Source of the DNA: an uncultured Clostridia bacterium
GTDB lineage: Bacteria; Bacillota; Clostridia; Christensenellales; Borkfalkiaceae
NCBI GenBank assembly: GCA_947589565.1
Contig: CANQBW010000002.1
Coordinates: 1-57,064 of the forward strand
Length of the DNA: 57,064 nucleotides
Direction: 5' to 3'
Under the pieces are notes generated by a model, which saw only the letters and a program-made list of their open reading frames with translations, made no database searches and was not told where the DNA came from. Below, piece after piece: positions 8,217 to 18,242 of the stretch. Made by a program: the position numbers and the translations under genes. Each line of letters opens with the position of its first letter. Position 1 is the first letter of the stretch.

Positions 8217-9842
8217 ATGGCGGAAGCGCAGAATTTTATCGAACAGATCATCGACGAGGACCTTGCAAGCGGCAGGGTCACGCAGGTGCAGACGCGGTTT
8301 CCTCCCGAGCCGAACGGCTATCTTCACATCGGGCACGCGAAGAGCATGTTCGTCAACTTCGGCACGGCGCAAAAGTACGGCGGGAAGTGCAACCTCTTTT
8401 TCGACGACACCAATCCCTCCAAGGAGAAGACGGAGTACGTCGACGCCATTCGCCGCGACATTCGCTACCTCGGCTACGAGTGGGCAAAAGAGTGCTATGC
8501 CTCCGACTTCTTCGACAAAATTTATGAATATGCCGAAATTCTCATCGAAAAGGGGCTCGCCTTCGTCTGCGACCTCTCTCCCGAAGAGATCAAAAATACC
8601 CGCGGAACCCTCACAGAGCCGGGGACGGAGAGTCCCTATCGGAACCGCTCCGTCGAGGAGAATTTAAAGCTCTTCCGCGAGATGCGTGCGGGAAAGTATC
8701 AAGACGGGGAGAAGTGTCTCCGCGCGAAGATCGACATGGCGTCGCCAAATGTCAACCTGCGCGACCCCGTCATCTACCGCATTCTGCACAAGGAACATCA
8801 CCGCACGAAGGACAAGTGGTGCATCTACCCCATGTACGATTATGCCCACCCCATCTGCGACTTTTTGCAGGGCGTGACCCACTCTCTGTGCACGCTCGAG
8901 TTCGAAGATCATCGCCCGCTCTACGATTGGGTCGGAATTTCTCTCGGATTTTCCCCCAAGCCCCGCCAGATCGAGTTCGCGCGGCTGAACGTTACAAACC
9001 TCGTCATGAGCAAGCGCTATCTCAAAAAACTCGTGGAAGAGGGCAGCGTCCACGGCTGGGACGACCCCCGTATGCCCACGCTGGCGGGTCTTCGCAACCG
9101 CGGGATTCCCGCCTGTGCGATCCGCGACTTCTGCGCGCGCGTCGGCGTCGCCAAGGCGAACTCCGAGTGTGAAATTTCCTACTTCGAGGCAGTCGTCCGC
9201 GAGGAACTCAACGCCCACGCCCCGCGGGCAATGGCAATTCTCGACCCCCTCAAACTTACCATCACAAACTACACGGGCAGCGAGGAAGTGGAGTTCGAGG
9301 TAAACCAGCTCGACCCCTCTTCTCCCAAGCGGAAGGTGCCCTTCTCGGGGGAACTCTATATCGAGAGAAGCGACTTCTCCCTCGACCCGTCCCCCAAATA
9401 CTACCGATTAAAACTCGGCGGCGTCGTGCGGCTCAAAAACGCCTATATTATCCGCTGCGACGAGGTGATAAGAGACGAAAAGGGAGAGGTTGTGGAAGTT
9501 CTCTGCACCTATCTTCCCGATTCCAAAAGCGGCGAGGACAAAAGCGGCGTCAAGGCGAAGGGGGTCATTCAGTGGGTGGACGCGAAGACTTGCGTCGAGG
9601 CGACCTTCAAGCAGTACGGACACCTTCTCAAGGACGAGGAGTACCCGGGACAGGACTTCTCTGAGCGCATGAATGAAGAGAGCGAGAAAATTTTTGTCGG
9701 AAAGGCGGAAAAGTATCTTTCCGAAGTTGAGGACGGGCAGGCGTTCCAGCTCCTTCGGACAGGCTACTACAAAAAGTGCACCGAAAACGGCGCCCTCGTC
9801 CTCTCCGAGATCGTCTCTCTGAAGGACAATTTTAATAAGTGA
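8217..9842 (+). CDS. glnS: Glutaminyl-tRNA synthetase
   Basis: Class I synthetase that charges tRNA-Gln directly, which most Firmicutes do instead through GatCAB; its presence suggests the direct route is used here. The 541 residues contain PPEPNGYLHIGHAKS (HIGH) near residue 27 and VMSKR, the KMSKS-equivalent loop, near 265. Two anticodon-binding beta-barrels follow from about 330 to the end. The start is ATG at 8217 after AAGGAG. The frame is open 27 codons further upstream, but that stretch crosses the promoter. Other class I Glu/Gln enzymes are excluded by the MSKR form and the C-terminal beta-barrels. Confidence 0.97.
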   Translation: MAEAQNFIEQIIDEDLASGRVTQVQTRFPPEPNGYLHIGHAKSMFVNFGTAQKYGGKCNLFFDDTNPSKEKTEYVDAIRRDIRYLGYEWAKECYASDFFDKIYEYAEILIEKGLAFVCDLSPEEIKNTRGTLTEPGTESPYRNRSVEENLKLFREMRAGKYQDGEKCLRAKIDMASPNVNLRDPVIYRILHKEHHRTKDKWCIYPMYDYAHPICDFLQGVTHSLCTLEFEDHRPLYDWVGISLGFSPKPRQIEFARLNVTNLVMSKRYLKKLVEEGSVHGWDDPRMPTLAGLRNRGIPACAIRDFCARVGVAKANSECEISYFEAVVREELNAHAPRAMAILDPLKLTITNYTGSEEVEFEVNQLDPSSPKRKVPFSGELYIERSDFSLDPSPKYYRLKLGGVVRLKNAYIIRCDEVIRDEKGEVVEVLCTYLPDSKSGEDKSGVKAKGVIQWVDAKTCVEATFKQYGHLLKDEEYPGQDFSERMNEESEKIFVGKAEKYLSEVEDGQAFQLLRTGYYKKCTENGALVLSEIVSLKDNFNK

Positions 9843-9874
9843 CATCGAAAACCAACCTGACAGTCTGAGCACTC

Positions 9875-10112
9875 CCTTTCCTGTCATTCCGAGCGCAGTC
9901 TCAGTGCGGCGGTAGTGTCCGCCGCACCCCGCCTCGCCACCAGCTCGGCTGTCGCGTTGCGGTTCACAGCCCGCCGGGCTGTTGAACAGAACTCGCAACG
10001 CTCCACCCCCCGGTCGATAGAATGTTGTACTGCGATAATAGAAACGTCCCGTCGATAGCTTAGGGGATCCATTCGACTTCGCGGCTTCGCCGCTCCGCTC
10101 AGGATGACATGG
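9875..10112. repeat. M6-M4-M5-M6 mosaic after glnS
   Basis: It contains a variant M4: GTGCGGCGG pairs with CCGCCGCAC (9903-9926), then the nested stem GTTGCG (9956-9961), GTTCA (9962-9966), AGCCC/GGGCT (9968-9980), TGAAC (9983-9987) and CGCAAC (9994-9999). M5 follows. The last unit is an M6 with ATCC (10067-10070) and GGAT (10102-10105) around the inner hairpin GCGGCTTCGCCGC. No gene is seen. Confidence 0.85.
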
Positions 10113-10177
10113 GAAATGACAGGTTTTCCTCCCGTTTTGCATGACAAAAGACATTTTCGGAAATACTTTTTTGTGAG

Positions 10178-10549
10178 ATGCTGGACGAGAGAACGAGCCG
10201 ACTTTTGAAGAAGATCATCTACCTCTGCGGGGACAGCGGCTACAAGATCGCGGAGGAGGGAGAACTCTTAACTTCTCTCCCGCTCGGGGACAAGGGGGAA
10301 CTTGCCCGCCTTCTGCGCTATCTCGAGGAGCGGCGCATGATCGACGTCAAATACGCCGAGGAGGGCGTCTATTGCCTCTGCCCGCTGCCCGAGGGGAGAC
10401 TTTACTTCGAGCGAAAGCGCGAACAGAGATACGAAGTCTCCCGCCGAAAGAGAGAGCTCTTTCTCTTCGGATTCTTGGGAGCGTTCGCAGGGAGCCTCTT
10501 ATGCTCAATTCTCGTCCTGCTTCTTCTCTTTTGGGGGAAGGTATGGTAA
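10178..10549 (+). CDS. Small winged-helix-like membrane protein, first of a pair
   Basis: Not recognised. In 123 residues, the first 80 look like a helical/winged-helix domain (LLKKIIYLCGDSGYKI, then RLLRYLEERRMIDV), and residues 95-120 form one strongly hydrophobic helix after a basic patch, so the head should face the cytoplasm. The next gene overlaps its end by seven bases and encodes a protein of the same length and layout, which points to an ancient tandem duplication and joint function. The ribosome site is weak (GTGAG just ahead of ATG). Confidence 0.7.
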   Translation: MLDERTSRLLKKIIYLCGDSGYKIAEEGELLTSLPLGDKGELARLLRYLEERRMIDVKYAEEGVYCLCPLPEGRLYFERKREQRYEVSRRKRELFLFGFLGAFAGSLLCSILVLLLLFWGKVW

Positions 10550-10914
10550 ACGACAGACTCAGCAGACGGGAAAATGAGGTGATGAATGCGATTTTCGAGC
10601 TCTCGAGCGGCAAGGAGCGGTTTTTGCTCGCCCCCTGCGAGCTCAATGCCGTGCTCCCCTCCAAGGGCAAGTACGACGACGCGGTCATCGACCGCTGCGT
10701 GCGCAGCCTCGCCCTCGACGGATACTTCGAAGTCGTCGAATCTGAGCGAAAAGGGGAACCCGTGTATGTCATTCACATGCGCGAGGCGGGCCTCAACTAC
10801 AGGCGGCAGGACTATCAGCGCCGCCGCTCTCTCATGTTCCGCCTGCTCCTCGCCGCCCTCGGCGCTCTCGCCTCCTTCATTGTAGGAGCACTCCTGAGAA
10901 TTATATTTAAATAG
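10543..10914 (+). CDS. Small winged-helix-like membrane protein, second of a pair
   Basis: Not recognised. It has 123 residues: an N-terminal helical domain (SRRENEVMNAIFELS near residue 6), a wing-like strand pair (YFEVVESERKGEPVYVIHM near 60-80), a basic linker RRQDYQRRRS and one C-terminal membrane helix (residues 98-120). GGGGGAAGGT overlaps the end of the preceding gene and serves as ribosome site. The pair might be a membrane-bound regulator or adaptor; no DNA-binding role can be shown from sequence alone. Confidence 0.7.
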   Translation: MVNDRLSRRENEVMNAIFELSSGKERFLLAPCELNAVLPSKGKYDDAVIDRCVRSLALDGYFEVVESERKGEPVYVIHMREAGLNYRRQDYQRRRSLMFRLLLAALGALASFIVGALLRIIFK

Positions 10915-10916
10915 GG

Positions 10917-11422
10917 TTTCGGCAAAAATCTTGCTGCGCAATATTTTTGTCGAGGAAATGGGCTCTCGAGTTCCCACGACCCCGTCGTCGCGGTCGCCTT
11001 GTTTCACAATAAGCGTGCGGTGGCTCGCAAACAGGGGCGTGCAGCGCAGGGAATCCCTGCTCGCACCATAGATTTTAGAACGTCCCGTCGCTTGCTTAGG
11101 GGATTCTTACTTCGCCTACGGCTCGTGAGGCGCGTATGGATTCTCAATAGAACGACGCGCCTTCGGCTCCGTTCCGCTGCGCGTCACTCCACTCAGAATG
11201 ACATGCTTTTTACCACTGTCATGTTGAGCGTAGTCGAAACATCTCGTTCTTTGTTTCAAATAAACGGCGCGTTGGGAAATCGCATTTTCCATAAGCGCCC
11301 CCTATATGCGCCCCACGGGACGCACATTGTTGTGAAAGCGAACGAGACGACCAAATCATTCAAGGCAAACAAGCAAATTTCCTCGTCGAGAAAGATCGCG
11401 TAGCGAGCTTTTCGACGAAAAG
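10917..11422. repeat. Composite repeat with M1 at both ends, before uvrB
   Basis: The left M1 has outer arms TCGGCAAAAAT and ATTTTTGTCGA (one wobble) and inner TTGC/GCAA. It is followed by M2, by an M3 with arms GCAGGG-AAT-CCCTGC, then M5 and M6, then a second chain ending in an M1 with TCGTCGA, TCGC/GCGA and TCGACGA that touches the uvrB leader. The whole gap of 515 bases is repeat. Confidence 0.85.
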
Positions 11423-11429
11423 GTTATTT

Positions 11430-13397
11430 ATGGATCATTTTCCCTACAAATTAGTCTCCCCTTTTTCTCCTACGGGGGATCAGCCGCAGGCGATCGAGAA
11501 ACTCACCGAGGGCGTTCTCGACGGCATTCGCACACAGGTTCTCTTGGGGGTCACGGGCAGCGGCAAGACGTTTACGATGGCGAACGTCATCAAGAACGTC
11601 GGGCGGCCCGCCCTCGTCATTGCGCACAACAAGACGCTCGCGGCGCAGCTCTGTAACGAGTTCCGCGAGTTCTTCCCCGAAAACCGCGTCGAATACTTCG
11701 TCTCCTACTACGACTATTATCAGCCGGAGAGCTACATTCCCTCGACGGATACTTATATCGAAAAAGACCTCTCGATGAACGACGAGATCGACAAACTCCG
11801 AAACGCCGCCACCTGCTCTTTGGGGGAGCGGGACGACGTCATCGTCGTCTCCTCGGTCTCCTGTATCTATGGACTGGGTGCGCCCGAGGAGTTCTTCCGC
11901 CTCGGCGTCTCCCTGCGCCCCGGGCAGGAGATGGCGCGGGACGAGCTTCTCCGCCGCCTCGTCGAGATCCACTACATGCGCAACGACATGGATTTCAAGC
12001 GCTCGACCTTCCGCGTGCGGGGGGACGTCGTCGAGATTTTCCCCGCGAGCAACTCCGAAGTTGCGATACGGGTCGAGTTTTTCGGCGATGAGATCGAGAG
12101 CATTTCGGAAGAGGACGTCGTGACGGGCAAAGTCGTCTCCTCTCTCAAACACACGGTCATCTTCCCCGCCAGCCACTACGCGGTGGGAAGCGAGCGGCTC
12201 GCCTCTGCTCTCTCCATGATCGAAGAGGACCTTAAAGGGGAGGTCAAGGCGTTCGAGGACGCGGGCAAGCTCCTCGAGGCGGAGCGGCTCCGTCAGCGCA
12301 CCGAACACGACCTTGAGATGATGCGCGAAATCGGCTACTGCTCGGGGATCGAGAACTACTCCCGCTACTTCGACGGCAGGAGCCCCGGTCAGCCCTCCTT
12401 CACCCTGCTCGACTACTTCCCCAAGAACTTTCTCGTCTTCATCGACGAGAGCCATATGACGATCCCTCAGATCCGCGCGATGTATCATGGGGACTTATCG
12501 CGAAAGATCAACCTTGTCGACTACGGCTTCCGCATGAAGTCCGCCTACGACAACCGCCCCTTGACCTTTGAGGAGTTCGACGAGCGGGTCCCCCAGCTCA
12601 TCTGCATTTCGGCGACCCCCGCCCCCTACGAACTCGAACAGGCGGGACAGGTCGTCGAACAGCTCATCCGCCCGACGGGGCTTTTGGATCCCCCCGTCAC
12701 CGTCAAGCCCACCAAGGGACAGATCGACGACCTTCTCTCGGAGATCCGCATGACGACCCAAAAGGGGGGACGGGTGCTCGTTACGACGCTCACAAAGCGC
12801 ATGGCGGAGAGCCTCACCGACTACCTCAAGGAGAACGAGATCAAGGTGCGCTACATGCACTCGGACATCGACACCCTCGAGCGCATCGACATCGTCAACG
12901 GACTCCGCCTCGGCGAATTTGATGTGCTTTGCGGGATCAATCTTCTAAGAGAGGGACTCGACCTTCCCGAAGTCACCCTTGTGGCGGTCTTGGACGCGGA
13001 TAAAGAGGGGTTTTTGCGCAGCGAGACGGCCCTCGTGCAGACGATCGGCCGCGCCGCGCGGAACGCCGAGGGACGGGTGATTTTATACGCCGACGAGATG
13101 ACGGGCTCCATGCAGCGCGCCATCGACGAGACCAACCGCCGAAGAACCGTTCAGCAAAAGTACAACGAAGAACACGGCATTACGCCGAAGACCATCAAAA
13201 AAGCGGTCAAGTCCTCTCTTCTCATCACGGACAAGACCAAAAAGACGGAGAATATCAGAATAAAGGACATTCCCGAGGAGATCGAAAAGCTCAAGGCGCT
13301 CATGAAAGTTGCCTCCGCGCAGCTCGACTTCGAGCGGGCGATCGAAATTCGGGAGACCATCAACGAACTCAGAAAACGCATGAGGAATCAGGGATGA
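11430..13397 (+). CDS. uvrB: Excinuclease ABC subunit B
   Basis: Damage-verifying helicase-like subunit of nucleotide excision repair. Its 655 residues match the family. Walker A is [12 protein letters not shown] near residue 39, the DNA-clamping beta hairpin contains [12 protein letters not shown] near 92, and the DEAD-like box is IDESH near 338. The helicase C domain has ATPAPYE and RAARN, and the C-terminal UVR motif ([11 protein letters not shown]) binds UvrA or UvrC. ATG at 11430 follows GAAAAGG, only nine bases after the M1 hairpin. It overlaps uvrA by four bases, so the two are translationally coupled. Confidence 0.98.
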   Translation: MDHFPYKLVSPFSPTGDQPQAIEKLTEGVLDGIRTQVLLGVTGSGKTFTMANVIKNVGRPALVIAHNKTLAAQLCNEFREFFPENRVEYFVSYYDYYQPESYIPSTDTYIEKDLSMNDEIDKLRNAATCSLGERDDVIVVSSVSCIYGLGAPEEFFRLGVSLRPGQEMARDELLRRLVEIHYMRNDMDFKRSTFRVRGDVVEIFPASNSEVAIRVEFFGDEIESISEEDVVTGKVVSSLKHTVIFPASHYAVGSERLASALSMIEEDLKGEVKAFEDAGKLLEAERLRQRTEHDLEMMREIGYCSGIENYSRYFDGRSPGQPSFTLLDYFPKNFLVFIDESHMTIPQIRAMYHGDLSRKINLVDYGFRMKSAYDNRPLTFEEFDERVPQLICISATPAPYELEQAGQVVEQLIRPTGLLDPPVTVKPTKGQIDDLLSEIRMTTQKGGRVLVTTLTKRMAESLTDYLKENEIKVRYMHSDIDTLERIDIVNGLRLGEFDVLCGINLLREGLDLPEVTLVAVLDADKEGFLRSETALVQTIGRAARNAEGRVILYADEMTGSMQRAIDETNRRRTVQQKYNEEHGITPKTIKKAVKSSLLITDKTKKTENIRIKDIPEEIEKLKALMKVASAQLDFERAIEIRETINELRKRMRNQG

Positions 13398-16213
13398 AAG
13401 AGGAAATTTTTGTCAAAGGGGCGAAGGAAAACAACCTCAAAAATATCGACGTGCACATTCCGCGGGGCACCCTCACCGTCTTTACGGGAGTTTCGGGCTC
13501 CGGGAAGTCCACGCTCGCCTTCGACACCATCTTTGCCGAGGGTCAGCGGCGGTATATGGAGAGTCTCTCCTCCTACGCCCGCCAATTTCTCGGCATGATG
13601 GAAAAACCGGACGTCGAATCCATCGACGGGCTCTCTCCCGCCATCGCCATCGACCAGAAGACGACGAGCCACAACCCCCGCTCGACGGTCGGCACCGTCA
13701 CCGAAATTTACGACTATCTGCGTCTTCTGTATGCGCGGATCGGCATTCCCCACTGCCCCAACTGCGGACGGGAGATCCGCCGTCAGACCGTGGACGAAAT
13801 TGCAGACAGGGTCATGCTCCTGCCTCAAGGCAGCAAAATTTTGGTCAACGCCCCCGTCGTCCGCGGCAGAAAGGGGGAGTATTCCCGCGAATTTGCCTCT
13901 TACCGAAAGAGCGGCTATGCCCGCGTCAAGGTGGACGGGATCGTCTACGATCTGCAAGAGGACATCAAGCTCGAAAAGAACATCAAGCACAACATTTCCG
14001 TCGTCGTCGACCGCCTTGTCGTCAAAGAGGGCATTTTAAAGCGGCTCACGGAGAGCATCGAGACCGCCTTGAAACTTGCGGACGGGCTCGTCGTCATCGA
14101 CTGCGAGGGAGAGGAGACCCTCTATTCCTCCCGCTATTCCTGTCCAGACTGCGGAATCTCCATCGAGGAGATCGAGCCGCGGCTCTTCTCCTTCAACACC
14201 GTGTGGGGGGCATGTCCCGAATGCTCGGGACTCGGATTCAAACAGGCGGTGGACGCAGACCTCATCTGCCCCGACAAGAGCAAGACGCTGCGCGAGGGCG
14301 CGATCCATATCAGCGGCTGGAACCTCGATTCCTCCTCCGTCACACAGATGTATTTGGGAGCTCTCTCCCGCCGCTACGGATTCTCCCTCGATGTGCCCGT
14401 CAAGGACCTTCCCAAGGAAGTTTACGATCTTCTGATGTACGGCAACGACGGGGAGAAGATCGACCTCGTCTATGACACCCGCTCCTTCCATTCAAGTTAC
14501 AAGGGCGCCTGGGAGGGATTTGTCAACAATTTGCAGAGGAGATACACGCAGACCGCCTCCGAGGGGGTCAAGTGGGACATCGAGCGGTACATGCGCACCT
14601 CGGACTGCCCCGCCTGCCGCGGAAAGCGGCTCAAGAAAGAGGCGCTCGCCGTCACCGTCGGCGGGAAGAACATCGCAGAGGTCTGCGACATGTCCGTGGG
14701 CGCTCTGCGAGACTTCTTAGCGGAACTTCCCCTCACGGAGACGGAACACGCCATCGCGGACGTCGTTTTAAAGGAAATCAAGAGCAGGATCAACTTCCTC
14801 GCGGGCGTGGGGCTCGAATACCTCACCCTCTCGCGGAGCGCGTCCACTCTCTCGGGCGGGGAGAGCCAGCGCATTCGCCTCGCAACGCAGATCGGCAGCG
14901 CCCTCTCCGGCGTTCTCTATATTTTGGACGAGCCGAGCATCGGCCTCCATCAACGGGACAACGAGCGGCTCTTAAATTCTCTCAAAGACCTGAGAGACCT
15001 CGGGAACACCCTCATCGTCGTCGAGCACGACGAGGACACCATGCGGGCGGCGGACTATCTGGTCGACGTGGGGCCCTATGCGGGGGTGCATGGCGGAGAG
15101 ATCGTCGCAAGCGGACCCATCGAGAACATCATGAATGAGCCCCGCTCCATCACGGGCGACTACCTTGCAGGGAGACGTAAGATCGAAGTTCCCCCCGTCC
15201 GAAAAACTCCCGACGGCAGATGGCTGAAGATCGAAGATTGCCGCCAGAACAACCTCAAGGGGATCACGGCGGAAATTCCCGCGGGACTTCTCACCGTCGT
15301 GACGGGAGTCTCGGGTTCGGGAAAGTCCTCCCTCGTCAACGAGATCATTCTGCCCGTCCTTTCCAACAATTTGGGGGGAGCGCGGCTCCCGCTCGGAAAA
15401 TGCGGAGATGTATCGGGTTTGGAGCACTTTGACAAGGTCATCGCGATCGACCAATCCCCCATCGGACGCACGCCGCGCAGCAATCCCGCGACCTACACGG
15501 GGGTGTTTACACCCATTCGCGAGCTGTTCGCGGCGACGCAGGACGCCAAGGCGATGGGCTTCAAGGCGGGCAGGTTCTCCTTCAACGTCGCGGGCGGCCG
15601 CTGCGAGAACTGCGAGGGGGACGGCATCATGAAGATCGAGATGCACTTTCTGCCCGACGTCTATGTCCCCTGCGAGGTGTGCGGCGGCAAGCGATACAAC
15701 CGCGAGACCCTCGAAGTACACTACAAGGGGAAGACGATTTCGGACGTTTTGGAGATGACCGTCGAGGAAGCGTGCGAGTTTTTCAGACCCATTCCCTCAA
15801 TTTTCAACAAAATTAAGACACTCAACGAGGTCGGCTTGGGGTATATCAAGCTCGGACAGAGCTCCACGACCCTCTCGGGCGGCGAGGCGCAGCGCGTCAA
15901 GCTCGCAACGGAGCTTTCAAAGCGCTCGACGGGAAGAACGGTCTATATTTTGGACGAGCCCACGACGGGACTTTCGAGCTACGACGTCGAAAAACTCGTC
16001 AAGATCCTTTTGCGGCTTCGCGACGGCGGGAACACGGTCATCGTCATCGAGCACAACCTCGACGTGATCAAGATCGCCGATTATATCATCGATTTAGGCC
16101 CCGAGGGCGGCGACGGCGGCGGAACTGTTCTCTGCACCGGCTCTCCCGAAGAGATCGCCGAACACAAAAACAGCTACACGGGACAATTTTTGAAGAAGGT
16201 TCTTCTTCACTAA
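13394..16213 (+). CDS. uvrA: Excinuclease ABC subunit A
   Basis: Damage-recognition ATPase dimer that loads UvrB. The 939 residues carry two ABC cassettes: Walker [14 protein letters not shown] near residue 32 and [13 protein letters not shown] near 640, with signature motifs [12 protein letters not shown] near 490 and [12 protein letters not shown] near 830. Zinc-binding pairs are CPNC near 119, CPDC/CPEC near 250-280 and CENC/CEVC near 740-770. The stop codon falls in the first hairpin of an M7 repeat block, which may end the transcript. Confidence 0.98.
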   Translation: MKEEIFVKGAKENNLKNIDVHIPRGTLTVFTGVSGSGKSTLAFDTIFAEGQRRYMESLSSYARQFLGMMEKPDVESIDGLSPAIAIDQKTTSHNPRSTVGTVTEIYDYLRLLYARIGIPHCPNCGREIRRQTVDEIADRVMLLPQGSKILVNAPVVRGRKGEYSREFASYRKSGYARVKVDGIVYDLQEDIKLEKNIKHNISVVVDRLVVKEGILKRLTESIETALKLADGLVVIDCEGEETLYSSRYSCPDCGISIEEIEPRLFSFNTVWGACPECSGLGFKQAVDADLICPDKSKTLREGAIHISGWNLDSSSVTQMYLGALSRRYGFSLDVPVKDLPKEVYDLLMYGNDGEKIDLVYDTRSFHSSYKGAWEGFVNNLQRRYTQTASEGVKWDIERYMRTSDCPACRGKRLKKEALAVTVGGKNIAEVCDMSVGALRDFLAELPLTETEHAIADVVLKEIKSRINFLAGVGLEYLTLSRSASTLSGGESQRIRLATQIGSALSGVLYILDEPSIGLHQRDNERLLNSLKDLRDLGNTLIVVEHDEDTMRAADYLVDVGPYAGVHGGEIVASGPIENIMNEPRSITGDYLAGRRKIEVPPVRKTPDGRWLKIEDCRQNNLKGITAEIPAGLLTVVTGVSGSGKSSLVNEIILPVLSNNLGGARLPLGKCGDVSGLEHFDKVIAIDQSPIGRTPRSNPATYTGVFTPIRELFAATQDAKAMGFKAGRFSFNVAGGRCENCEGDGIMKIEMHFLPDVYVPCEVCGGKRYNRETLEVHYKGKTISDVLEMTVEEACEFFRPIPSIFNKIKTLNEVGLGYIKLGQSSTTLSGGEAQRVKLATELSKRSTGRTVYILDEPTTGLSSYDVEKLVKILLRLRDGGNTVIVIEHNLDVIKIADYIIDLGPEGGDGGGTVLCTGSPEEIAEHKNSYTGQFLKKVLLH

Positions 16214-16462
16214 GCGGCAAGCCGCTCAAAAACGGTCATTTCCGCATGACGGGCGATGTTACTTTTTTTACAAATACAAAAAAAGTAACCAAAAAAAATT
16301 TACTTCGTGCGTCGCGCATGGATTCTCAATAGAATGGCGCGCCGTGGGGACACTTGCGCTTCGACCTTTCTAATGTTCTTTCCTTGGGTCGCACGAGCGC
16401 AGCGAGTATTGTGTCCCAAACCCCGCGACGCTTTTTTTCGTAATACCGCTTTTCTATCGACC
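16213..16462. repeat. M7 block, longest variant, after uvrA
   Basis: Read on the minus strand it has GGGACAC and GTGTCCC separated by an enlarged loop of about 57 bases, then an insertion of about 48 bases before ATTTTTTTTGG. The GTTACT7/A7GTAAC hairpin is at 16258-16289, GTCAT/ATGAC at 16235-16250, and AGCGGC/GCCGCT at 16213-16226. Compared with the other three M7 blocks its loop has grown but the arms still match. No gene is seen up to 16580. Confidence 0.75.
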
Positions 16463-16580
16463 GAGGAAGGTATGTTCAACATGCCAGGGGAATTTTTTTC
16501 CAAAAATTGCAAATGCTGAGGGTATGAGAGTTTTATCTTCGGCATTTCTTCTGCTTGGAATTTTGACGGGAGGGTTTTCG

Positions 16581-16934
16581 ATGAACAAGGCAATGGGGTC
16601 CTTTCTCTATGACAGGGCGGGCGAGATCGTCACTCCCGCGCCGTACGTGCGGCTGCTGAAAAACAGGGGCGATTTTTCGGGATTTCTTTCGGATGGGTCC
16701 CTCTTTTTCGACGGCAGGTTCGCCTTTTACCCGGAGTACGAGCGGGGAAATTTCTTTGAAAGACAGGAACTCGTCGCGCTGATTTTGCGCGGCGAGCACG
16801 AACTCCTTTCCCTCGAAGACGGGGGAGAACATTGGGAACTTTCTCTAAAACATACAGACGGCGATAAACACACCCTCTACTTTGTCCCCGTCCCCAAGGA
16901 CGAAAGAAAAATAGGGGCGATCATCAAAGAATAA
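16581..16934 (+). CDS. Hypothetical 117-residue protein
   Basis: Not recognised. A soluble-looking, beta-rich protein with NKAMGSFLYDRAGEIV near the start and a C-terminal segment TLYFVPVPKDERKIG. ATG at 16581 is preferred because GGGAGG lies seven bases before it; an upstream ATG at 16524 would add a hydrophobic stretch resembling a signal sequence but has a poorer ribosome site. It is followed by a strong bidirectional hairpin and is not coupled to its neighbours. Confidence 0.6.
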   Translation: MNKAMGSFLYDRAGEIVTPAPYVRLLKNRGDFSGFLSDGSLFFDGRFAFYPEYERGNFFERQELVALILRGEHELLSLEDGGEHWELSLKHTDGDKHTLYFVPVPKDERKIGAIIKE

Positions 16935-16943
16935 TGGAAGCAA

Positions 16944-16990
16944 AAAACGCACGCGTGCGAAAAATAAACGCACGCATGTGTTTTTGTTTT
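16944..16990. terminator. Bidirectional intrinsic terminator
   Basis: AAAAACGCACGCGTGCG (16944-16960) pairs with CGCACGCATGTGTTTTT (16970-16986) with one mismatch and one wobble, loop AAAAATAAA. Flanking A and T runs give a U tract on either strand. It closes the preceding hypothetical gene. Confidence 0.85.
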
Positions 16991-17004
16991 ATTTGGTCAT
17001 TCGC

Positions 17005-17033
17005 TTGACAAAGTCATCTTTTTTCATTACAAT
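17005..17033 (+). promoter_or_regulatory. Promoter of the acyltransferase gene, leaderless layout
   Basis: TTGACA (17005-17010), 17 bases, TACAAT (17028-17033). The expected start site, about seven bases on, coincides with the ATG at 17041, so the message would have no leader. Confidence 0.85.
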
Positions 17034-17040
17034 GGGGGGG

Positions 17041-17805
17041 ATGAAAAAGAGAAAGAAGTACGAAAAGATCCAAAAAATTCAGGAGACCCTCGAGCGGCAC
17101 GGGCGGTTCGACTACGAATACATACCCTCCGGCGGAAAATGGCGGGATCCCGACAAAAATTACAAGTATCGCAAGCGCCGGTTCTCCCATCTCGCCGTCC
17201 TGTTCTGGCGGACGCTGATGTGGTCGATCGGCACGAACGCGATGCGCATCATCTATGGCGCCAGGGTGCGCGGAAAGGAGAACCTCAAGGCGATCGGAAA
17301 GTCGGGCGCGGTCTGTATCTGCAACCACTTCTCCTTTCTTGACACCCTCTTTGTGCGGCAGGCGGTGGGACACTTCCGCTCCTATCACACGATGGCGCCC
17401 AAAAACAACAAAGTGGGACTCGGCGGACACATCATCCGCCACGGCGGAATGCTGCCCTTCAGTCATGACCTTGCCGCCAACCGCAACCTCAACGCCGAGA
17501 TCGCGCGGCTGCTCGGCGCGGGCAAGATCGTCAACTTCTACGCAGAGCAGGCCCTCTGGACGAACTACCAAAAGCCCCGTCCCATGAAGGACGGCGCCTT
17601 CCACTACGCGATCAAGCACAATGTGCCTGTTCTTCCCATCTTCTGCACCTTCCAAAAGGACAAGCGCGGGCACATGCATAAACTAAGGATCAACATTCTC
17701 CCCGCCGTCTATGCAAACGAGGAGCTTCCCCGCCGCGACCGCCTCGCCGAGATGAAATCCCGCGCCGAACAAGCGTGGAAAAATTGCTACGAGAACTCAT
17801 ATTGA
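17041..17805 (+). CDS. 1-acyl-glycerol-3-phosphate acyltransferase-like protein
   Basis: PlsC-family acyltransferase, expected to acylate a lysophospholipid or a related acceptor at the membrane. The 254 residues contain the catalytic HX4D motif in NHFSFLD (His96, Asp101). The third block is YAEQALW-NY-KPRP rather than FPEGTR, the form seen in a Firmicute subgroup of the family, so the acceptor may differ from lysophosphatidate. One hydrophobic segment lies near residues 50-70. The start at 17041 is chosen because the in-frame ATG at 17032 lies inside the -10 box. No Shine-Dalgarno site could be on the transcript. Confidence 0.85.
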   Translation: MKKRKKYEKIQKIQETLERHGRFDYEYIPSGGKWRDPDKNYKYRKRRFSHLAVLFWRTLMWSIGTNAMRIIYGARVRGKENLKAIGKSGAVCICNHFSFLDTLFVRQAVGHFRSYHTMAPKNNKVGLGGHIIRHGGMLPFSHDLAANRNLNAEIARLLGAGKIVNFYAEQALWTNYQKPRPMKDGAFHYAIKHNVPVLPIFCTFQKDKRGHMHKLRINILPAVYANEELPRRDRLAEMKSRAEQAWKNCYENSY

Positions 17806-17811
17806 CTTGTT

Positions 17812-18242
17812 TCGACGAAAATCTTGCTACGCAATATTTATCGTCGAGGAAATTTGCGCCGCCTGCAATATGCAGGCGGCGCACTTAATTCGGTATAGTT
17901 ACAATCTATCGACCGAGGGGATCCTTCGACTCCGCGGCTAAAGCCGCTCCGCTCAGGATGACATCGGTAAAAATTCTAAATAATGTGTGCGAGCAAAACC
18001 ACGCTTTTGCGCTGCAGTTCGGCGGTAGCCCCCGCCGAACCCCGCCTCGCCACCAGCTCGGCTGTCGCGTTGCGCTCACAGCCCACCGGGCTGTTGAGCA
18101 GAAATGCAACGCTCCACCCAATTTGCGCCCCACGGGACGCACATTGTTGTGAAAACGACCGAGACGACCAACTAATTCAAGGCAAAAAAGCCAATTTCCT
18201 CGAACGCAAATATTTCCGAAGGAAAGATTTCGTTCGAAACTT
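17812..18242. repeat. Composite mosaic between plsC-like gene and gyrA
   Basis: M1 abuts the acyltransferase stop (TCGACGA...TCGTCGA with inner TTGC/GCAA). Then come GCGCCGCCTGCA/TGCAGGCGGCGC, M5, an M6 with ATCC/GGAT around GCGGCTAAAGCCGC, and an M4 with GTTGC (18069-18073), GCTCA (18074-18078), AGCCC/GGGCT, TGAGC (18095-18099) and GCAAC (18106-18110). M2 and a second M1 (TCGAACG...CGTTCGA, inner TTCC/GGAA) end it at the gyrA stop. No gene. Confidence 0.85.
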
